Of a stretch of DNA of 64,000 nt, positions 59,330-64,000 are shown piece by piece. The position numbers were made by a program, and so were the translations under genes. The notes below the pieces were generated by a model. The model worked only from the letters and a program-made list of their open reading frames with translations. It did not search any database and was not told the origin of the DNA. Numbering within the stretch: the first letter of the stretch is position 1; the number at the start of each line of letters is the position of its first letter. The stretch lies in the NCBI GenBank assembly GCA_963795055.1, contig CAWCGJ010000002.1, positions 99,019 to 163,018 on the forward strand. The letters are read 5' to 3'. The stretch is from JASHPR01 sp963795055. GTDB lineage: Bacteria > Actinomycetota > Actinomycetes > Streptosporangiales > Streptosporangiaceae.

Positions 59330-59795
59330 GCTCGGCCATGGTAGCCCCTGTAGGGGGCAGCTGGCCGAGCTCAGCGGCGCAGCAGAGCGCGCGATAGCAG
59401 ACGGCGCGCTTGCACGTGATCGTGGTCGCGGCGAACGGCCGCACACCCCGTTCTGGCGCGGCACAAGCGGTCACGCACCGCGGCCCCCGAGTCCCGGGCT
59501 GAACGAGAAGGAGCTACACACCCACGCAAATGGCCAACATGAAGCACGCACAACCAGAACCAGTGCCGCGGCCCGCGGACGGCGCGGAGGCACCGCAGGG
59601 CCTGCCGATGTACCTCAACGCGGCTAGTGCGTTCGCCTACGAGTGGGCGGCGGCTCGGTCATGGCGGTCCGGCGGGCAGTGCCGGCCGACCGTCGCCTGC
59701 CTGCCGGCGCAGCATCCGCCGCCACAGCGCCCGCCACCAGCCACCGCGGGCGGCCCGGGCGCAGACCGAGCCGCTGCCGACCCGGCCACGGACCT
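59330..59795. other. Gene-free sequence
   Basis: An ATG at 59530 with AAGGAG 15-20 bp upstream opens a plus-strand frame. Its first roughly 40 codons (MANMKHAQPEPVPRPADG) look protein-like, but it soon becomes antisense to the next gene. I cannot support it as a gene. Nothing else is recognisable. Confidence 0.4.
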
Positions 59796-60845
59796 TCACC
59801 CGCAGCTCCACCGGGGCGTCGGGGCCTGCCGCGGGACCACCTTGACGCTGCCGCTGCTCACTGTCAGGTCGTCGGCGTCCACTACGATGCCGGGCCGGGT
59901 GATGAGCCTTAGTGTGCCGCTGGCGATCTGGGTGTCGATTCGCAGCTCCGGCACGGCGATGACGGCCTGCCGGAAGTCGAGCCGGACCGAACCGCTGCCG
60001 ACGTCGATCTCCAGGCGCCGGGGCACTACCCAGGATCTGTCCCGCTTGGCGGTGCCGGAGCCGCACTCGATGCGCGCCAGGTCCGCCACCTGTGCCGCGG
60101 CAGCGGTGGTCAGGCCGGCGAGTAGCGGCTCGAGGTCTGCCAGCGTGCGAGCGGTAAGCGCGGCCTCCAGCCGCTGGTCAAGCTCGTCAGCGGTGAGCCG
60201 GCCGTCGCCCGCGGCCGTCTTGAGTACCTCGACTACCCGGTCCCGGTCTGCATGCGAGGCCAGCAGCCCGGCCGGGCGGTCAGGCTGCTTCGCGGCGGGG
60301 CCGGCCACCCGCGCGGCCAGGAAATCCGCCTCGACCTGGTAGACCCGCTCCGGCCGGCTGAGGTCCTTCAGCTGGCGCGTCCCGAGCTCCCGCAGGCCCA
60401 CGCCCTCGGGCAGCTCATCGGACAGCAGCTCCGCCGCCACTCCGGACATCAGCACCTGGCCGCCGCTGGCCACCGCCAGCAGCCGCGCGGCCCGGTTCAC
60501 CGCCGGGCCGAAGTAGTCCCCGTCGCGCTCCTCGCACACCCCGGCGTGCAGGCCCATCCGCACCACGATCGGCCGGCTGGTCGGCCACGACTGCGCGGCC
60601 AGGTTCCGCTGCGCGGCCAGCGCCGCGTCGAGCCCGGCGCGGGCGGCGGAGAACGCCGCGCAGAACGCGTCGCCGACCGTCTTGAACACATAGCCGCCGG
60701 CCTGCTCGATCGCCTCGCGCAGGATCTCGTCGTGGCGGCGCAGCGCCGCCGCCATCGCGTCCCGCTCGGCGTCCCACAGCCGGGTGGAGCCCTCCACGTC
60801 GGTGAACAACAGCGTCACGGTTCCCGACGGCGCGCCGCTCATCAA
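59796..60845 (-). CDS. Class III adenylate/guanylate cyclase fused to DUF1707 and a C-terminal beta-repeat
   Basis: 349 residues in three parts. Residues 1-172 are a class III nucleotide cyclase catalytic domain: metal Asp D16 (LLFTDVEGST) and D59 (FKTVGDAF), and transition-state N116 and R120 (FGPAVNRAARL). Residues about 196-244 are a DUF1707 domain (SHADRDRVVEVLKTAAGDGRLTADELDQRL in pieces). Residues 245-349 resemble the LEIDVGSGSVRLDF beta-repeat usually found behind DUF1707. The cyclase usually stands before an ATPase/LuxR-type region, and DUF1707 usually begins a protein, so this looks like a fusion of two genes. It probably makes cAMP in the cytosol. No partner genes adjoin. Confidence 0.85.
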   Translation of the reverse strand: MMSGAPSGTVTLLFTDVEGSTRLWDAERDAMAAALRRHDEILREAIEQAGGYVFKTVGDAFCAAFSAARAGLDAALAAQRNLAAQSWPTSRPIVVRMGLHAGVCEERDGDYFGPAVNRAARLLAVASGGQVLMSGVAAELLSDELPEGVGLRELGTRQLKDLSRPERVYQVEADFLAARVAGPAAKQPDRPAGLLASHADRDRVVEVLKTAAGDGRLTADELDQRLEAALTARTLADLEPLLAGLTTAAAAQVADLARIECGSGTAKRDRSWVVPRRLEIDVGSGSVRLDFRQAVIAVPELRIDTQIASGTLRLITRPGIVVDADDLTVSSGSVKVVPRQAPTPRWSCG

Positions 60846-61018
60846 CGCCTCGCTAGCGGGGATAGCGTCACCGGGACCACCTCCAGACCGTCGATCCCCT
60901 CGAAGTCTGCCGGACGCCAGGAGTACACGGACCCAGGGTATGGCCCAGCGTCGTCAATCGACGTCCTCCACCCGACTCGCTCACATCGGCACGATCGCGC
61001 TTCATGCTTGAGAGCTGG

Positions 61019-61618
61019 TCAGGTGCCGGACCCCATGTCGGCGGCGAGGGTGTAGTTCGGATGGCGGTCGAGGTTCTTGCGGGCCCGGTCATAGCGCATA
61101 GTCGTCCTCGGGTCTGCGTGGCGGGCCGCGATCTGCACGTCCCGCAGGCCCAGCAGCCCCAGCATGGCCACCAGGGCGAAGTCGTTCCGGTTAGCGGACC
61201 GGCGGGCAGGGGTGAGCAGGGCCTCGAACTGCAGGTGCGTGAACCCGGGGGTCGGTGACTCAGCCGGCACGGCCGGACGGCGGACATGCTCGGCTGGTGA
61301 GTGCTCCAGAACGCCATCGATCACGCAGGTCCGGTAGAACCCGGCGGTCACGGAGAACCGCCGGGAGACCGTCGAGGGCTTGAACCGGCGGACCTCCTGC
61401 ATCCACCGGATGTACAGCTCCAGGTGCGGGCGCCGGGCCAGGAACGGGTACAGGCTGCGGTCGGCGCACCACGTGAGGTAGCAGCGCAGATCGGAATCGG
61501 CATGATCGCGGGAAGTGTCCTTGAACCGGGCAAGATAGGCGGCCACTGCGAGCCGCAGCCGGTCAGCATGCAGGACCAGAGCGGGCTGGGCGGGGACTAA
61601 CTCGTTGTAGTGCATCAT
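61019..61618 (-). pseudogene. Tyrosine recombinase/integrase with internal deletion of the catalytic core
   Basis: 199 residues from ATG 61618. The N-terminal SAM-like core-binding domain is intact (VAAYLARFKDTSRDHADSDLRCYLTWC), and the catalytic domain begins (FALVAMLGLLGLR). At that arginine the sequence jumps directly to the end of the family, DVQIAARHADPRTTMRYDRAR and NLDRHPNY. About 120 residues that should hold the central Lys, the HxxR box and the linking helices are gone, yet the frame is kept. The junction GLR-DVQ suggests recombination at a short LR(D) identity. The final His/Tyr region remains. It is probably inactive. Confidence 0.8.
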
Positions 61619-62313
61619 GCTTCGACACTGCGCCAGCTGGCCACTCGTGCAAGCCCGCAGGCGCGCCAGCTGCGGCATAGAGGTCGATGTCGGGCTGTGT
61701 CAGCACGCTGATGGACGAACGGGCCTCATCAGCGGGCCACATCCAGCGGCGATCACACATGTTCCGGGCCGAACGGAGAGCCGGCATGCAAAGTCCCCGT
61801 TACCCGGGGGGCGAGGTCAGTGCACAACGGAGCGGGCGGGCGCGCATTCGCCGCAATTTGGGACTTACGCCCGATGGCTGCCGGGCTGCCGGCCGCGCTG
61901 GCCGTTCGGCCCGTTCCGTCATGCATTGTCAGCTTACCACGGGGCGTAAATGACAAAACACCCAGCGACGTGTACCCAGTTCAGGTGGCCTGTAGATACC
62001 TTCATTCGGTGATGACGCTGAAGCCTGACCCCCGTGCTCGGCCAGGCTAAACGAGCTGCGCTGGAATCCTCTTCGCGCCCGATCACCTGCATATCAAGCA
62101 GAAGCGTCGTCCTCGCCGGGCGCGGGCGATGCATAAAAATACGACCTCGCCGCTGTCTGCAGCCGTGGTCGGGATTGTCTACCGTGCAAAGAGCTCTTAT
62201 AACCGCGCGCCGAGCCGCCTGATTCGGGGCGGCCTCGGTTATGAGCCTCTGATGGCGGTTGCCGCTCGGATAGGCCGGTTCTGTGTCCATTCAGGGGTCT
62301 TGGGCTGAGCGTG
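61619..62313. other. Gene-free sequence between integrase remnant and sulfotransferase remnant
   Basis: About 700 bp of markedly lower GC with no recognisable coding region on either strand. It is consistent with decayed mobile DNA. I see no repeat or RNA gene in it. Confidence 0.5.
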
Positions 62314-63193
62314 TTATGTCGAGCGCCGGGACGATGTCAATGGAAACGACGGTCCGAGGCGTGGATCAGCCAGGGGGCTCATCGCTGAGCGGAGGAGGTC
62401 TACGTAGGTCTCGGTCAGGCTGTCGGCCTGCTTGCGGTAGCGAACGGGCGGAAGGTCGTCTGCATCGAGTTGCGGAAGGCGGAGAAACTCCAGGACTCTG
62501 TTCGCGACCGCGAGCCTGTCCCCGTACGAGGTCTTCGTAGACAACTTGGCGGGGCTGGATTCCCGTTGAGGCGAACCACTGCCGCCAGCCATCCTCGCAC
62601 CGCTCCGCGAAGCGGACGAGCTGCACCATCTGCTCCACGTCGGGCGCTGGCTGCTCAGCCTCCTGGCCTGGCCGCAGGCCCCACTGATCTGTCACGGCGG
62701 CTCGCCACCACGAGATGCCCTGCCGCACTTTGTCCGCACGCCGCAGCCAGACGAACTGAGGGTTCGGGAACGTGGTCCGCATGAACTCCAGGCCCGCATC
62801 GGTCCCGGCGGGCGGGTGGAGCGATGACCGGAGCCAGTCAAAGTCGTTCCACATCAGCTTCGAGCCGAACACGCCGTTCGGCGTCGTGGCCTTATCCCGC
62901 AGGGCACGGACATAGGCGGTCAGGTCGCCGGTGGGCAGGCCCCACTCCCGCGTGTGGTTCTCCCGCTCCGCGTCGTCGAAGTAGTCAGAGGGCCGGCCGG
63001 CGTACCCGGTATCGGCCAGCGTGTGCGCCAGGAGCCAGCTTCCGGTTCGCTGGACACAGCAGATGACGTAGCTCCTGACCGGCTCCACGAACAGAAGTCT
63101 CGCTCGCTCCAGCCCGCTGATAAAACCGGATTTCGCGACATCTGCAAGGGCACCACCGAGGCGAGCACTGGCGTTCGTGACGTTTACTGACAT
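62314..63193 (-). pseudogene. Stf0-like sulfotransferase, frameshifted
   Basis: The N-terminal 215 residues read in one frame from 63193: the PAPS-binding loop QRTGSWLLAHTLADTGYAGRPSDYF, then SKLMWNDFDWL and FVWLRRADKVRQGISWW, up to RQVVYEDLV. The family's C-terminus (VLEFLRLPQLDADDLPPVRYRKQ) continues in another frame to 62314. The break is near 62524-62532. The span of 880 bp is one more than a multiple of three. Stf0 enzymes sulfate trehalose in mycobacteria. Here the gene is either broken or miscalled by one base, and it sits between an integrase remnant and an IS-type transposase. Confidence 0.8.
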
Positions 63194-63272
63194 TGCCGGC
63201 GTTGAGCACGTTGCGCGGCACGTGGCACGGGGTGCTTGAACCTTTGGCAGTGGTTGAGCATGCTCGGGGTTT

Positions 63273-64000
63273 GTGTCCGATGAGCCTGATGTGCCTGCCG
63301 GCGGCCGGGATCAGCGTGAGCTAGTTGCCCGGCTGCGGGCGGTGATCGAGGCCAAGGACACCGAGAACGCGATGCTGCGGGCTGAGCTGGAGGCTCAGCT
63401 GGAGCGGTACCGGCGGCTGGAGCTGAGGGTCGCGGAGCTGGAGCGGCGGCTGGGGTCAGACAGCACGACCTCGGGGACGCCGCCGTCGAAGGACCCGATC
63501 GGGGCGCGGGAGCGGCGCAAGGCCGAGCGGAAGGCCCGCCAGTCCTCCGAACGGGAACGGCGCAAGGACCGCAGGCGCGGCGGGCAGCCGGGGGCATCCC
63601 GGGGCCGGGCTGTCGCGGGACCCGGACCCGGACGAGCGGGAGGAAATGCCGCCGCCCGCCGAGTGCTCGCGGTGCGGGATCACCCTGGACGGCGCGGATC
63701 AGGCGGGCAGCTGGTGGTCGCAGGTCCGGGACGTGCGCATCACGACGTTCGTGACCGAGTACCTGCTGCCGCTGCTGGCCTGCCCGTGCTGCGGCAAGGT
63801 CAACGCCGCGCAGCCGCCGCCATGGGCGCACCCGGGCAGCATCTCCTACGGCCCGGGCATCAACACCGCCGCGGTGCTGCTGACCTCCTATGGGAACGTG
63901 CCCGCGGAACGAGCCGCGAACCTGATCGGCATGCTGCTCGGCGTGCCGGTCTCGGCAGGGTTCGTCGATGGCGCCAGCGAGCGGCTGGCCTCCCGGCTGG
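63273..64000 (+). pseudogene. IS66-type transposase, frameshifted and cut by the window end
   Basis: From GTG 63273 the frame encodes a coiled-coil N-terminus (ENAMLRAELEAQLERYRRLELRV) and a linker PSKDPIG...RRGGQPG. A run of five G at 63590-63594 then throws it out of frame. With one G fewer it continues as HPGAGLSRDPDPDEREEMPPP, a zinc-binding part (CSRCGITL and CPCCGKVN), and the start of the transposase domain (SYGPGINTAAVLLTSYGNVP) to the window edge. The coiled coil, the GQPGHPG linker and the two Cys pairs are typical of IS66-family TnpC. Terminal inverted repeats could not be identified. Confidence 0.8.

Noticed and set aside
59530..60342. 270-codon plus-strand frame
   Set aside because: Most of it is antisense to the well-supported cyclase-DUF1707 gene. 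Only the first roughly 40 codons look protein-like and have no recognisable match.

Overview
The window is very GC-rich, uses many GTG/TTG starts, and joins its genes mostly by 4-bp ATGA/GTGA overlaps. Gene content and order (tig-clpP1-clpP2-clpX-valS-folC, mreBCD-mrdA-rodA, two radical-SAM-associated genes-rne-rplU-rpmA-obg, nadD-rsfS-phosphatase-tRNA-Ala) match the conserved core of actinomycete chromosomes such as Streptomyces. I therefore read it as a chromosomal segment of a high-GC filamentous or Streptosporangiales-like actinomycete. The genus cannot be fixed from the sequence.

Layout. (1) 1-8.4 kb: an aromatic meta-cleavage locus. A leftward operon (unknown protein, IclR regulator, two 2-keto-4-pentenoate hydratase paralogues, Rieske protein) diverges from a rightward operon (two extradiol dioxygenases, histidine phosphatase, 4-oxalocrotonate tautomerase, isocitrate lyase/PEP mutase family enzyme, GlcG/HbpS protein). 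Palindromic GGAACG half-sites lie between them. (2) 8.4-15 kb: small membrane protein, a cyclase/hydrolase coupled to a lipid kinase, and cydDC. (3) 15-22 kb: trigger factor, ClpP1P2, ClpX, ValS. (4) 22.4-26.6 kb: two tandem paralogous peptide-type solute-binding lipoproteins inserted between valS and folC, one frameshifted, both preceded by the same 11-bp-phased operator-like repeat. (5) 26.6-36 kb: folC, DUF4233 and the elongation cluster mreBCD-mrdA-rodA, with an MreD carrying a roughly 420-residue Arg/Gly-rich tail. (6) 36-47.5 kb: MBL-Rieske enzyme, TauE-like permease, radical SAM pair, RNase E, L21, L27, Obg. (7) 47.6-53.6 kb: an apparently accessory stretch where I would expect proB/proA. 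It holds HelD, a 1.1-kb gene-free region, an M48 protease and a PaaK-like ligase. (8) 53.8-55.9 kb: nadD, rsfS, phosphatase, tRNA-Ala. (9) 55.9-64 kb: a decaying accessory zone behind the tRNA, with a 48-bp duplicated tRNA 3' end, VapBC, an FtsX remnant, YbjQ, PAP2, a cyclase-DUF1707 fusion, an internally deleted integrase, a broken Stf0 sulfotransferase and a frameshifted IS66-type transposase.

The most interesting object is in the gene-free region at 50.28-50.93 kb. Five roughly 76-bp tandem units, read on the minus strand, each fold into two hairpins. Nine of the ten hairpin loops are GNRA tetraloops, although the loop sequence varies (GCAA, GUGA, GAAA) and the stems show a compensatory change. 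The array ends in a strong minus-strand hairpin followed by TTTTTAA. It is preceded on that strand by a possible promoter and by a cluster of DnaA-box-like sequences. I do not recognise it as a known RNA family and propose it as a candidate undescribed structured RNA.

A second unexplained element is a roughly 70-bp imperfect inverted repeat that occurs immediately upstream of both the first dioxygenase gene and nadD, 50 kb apart.
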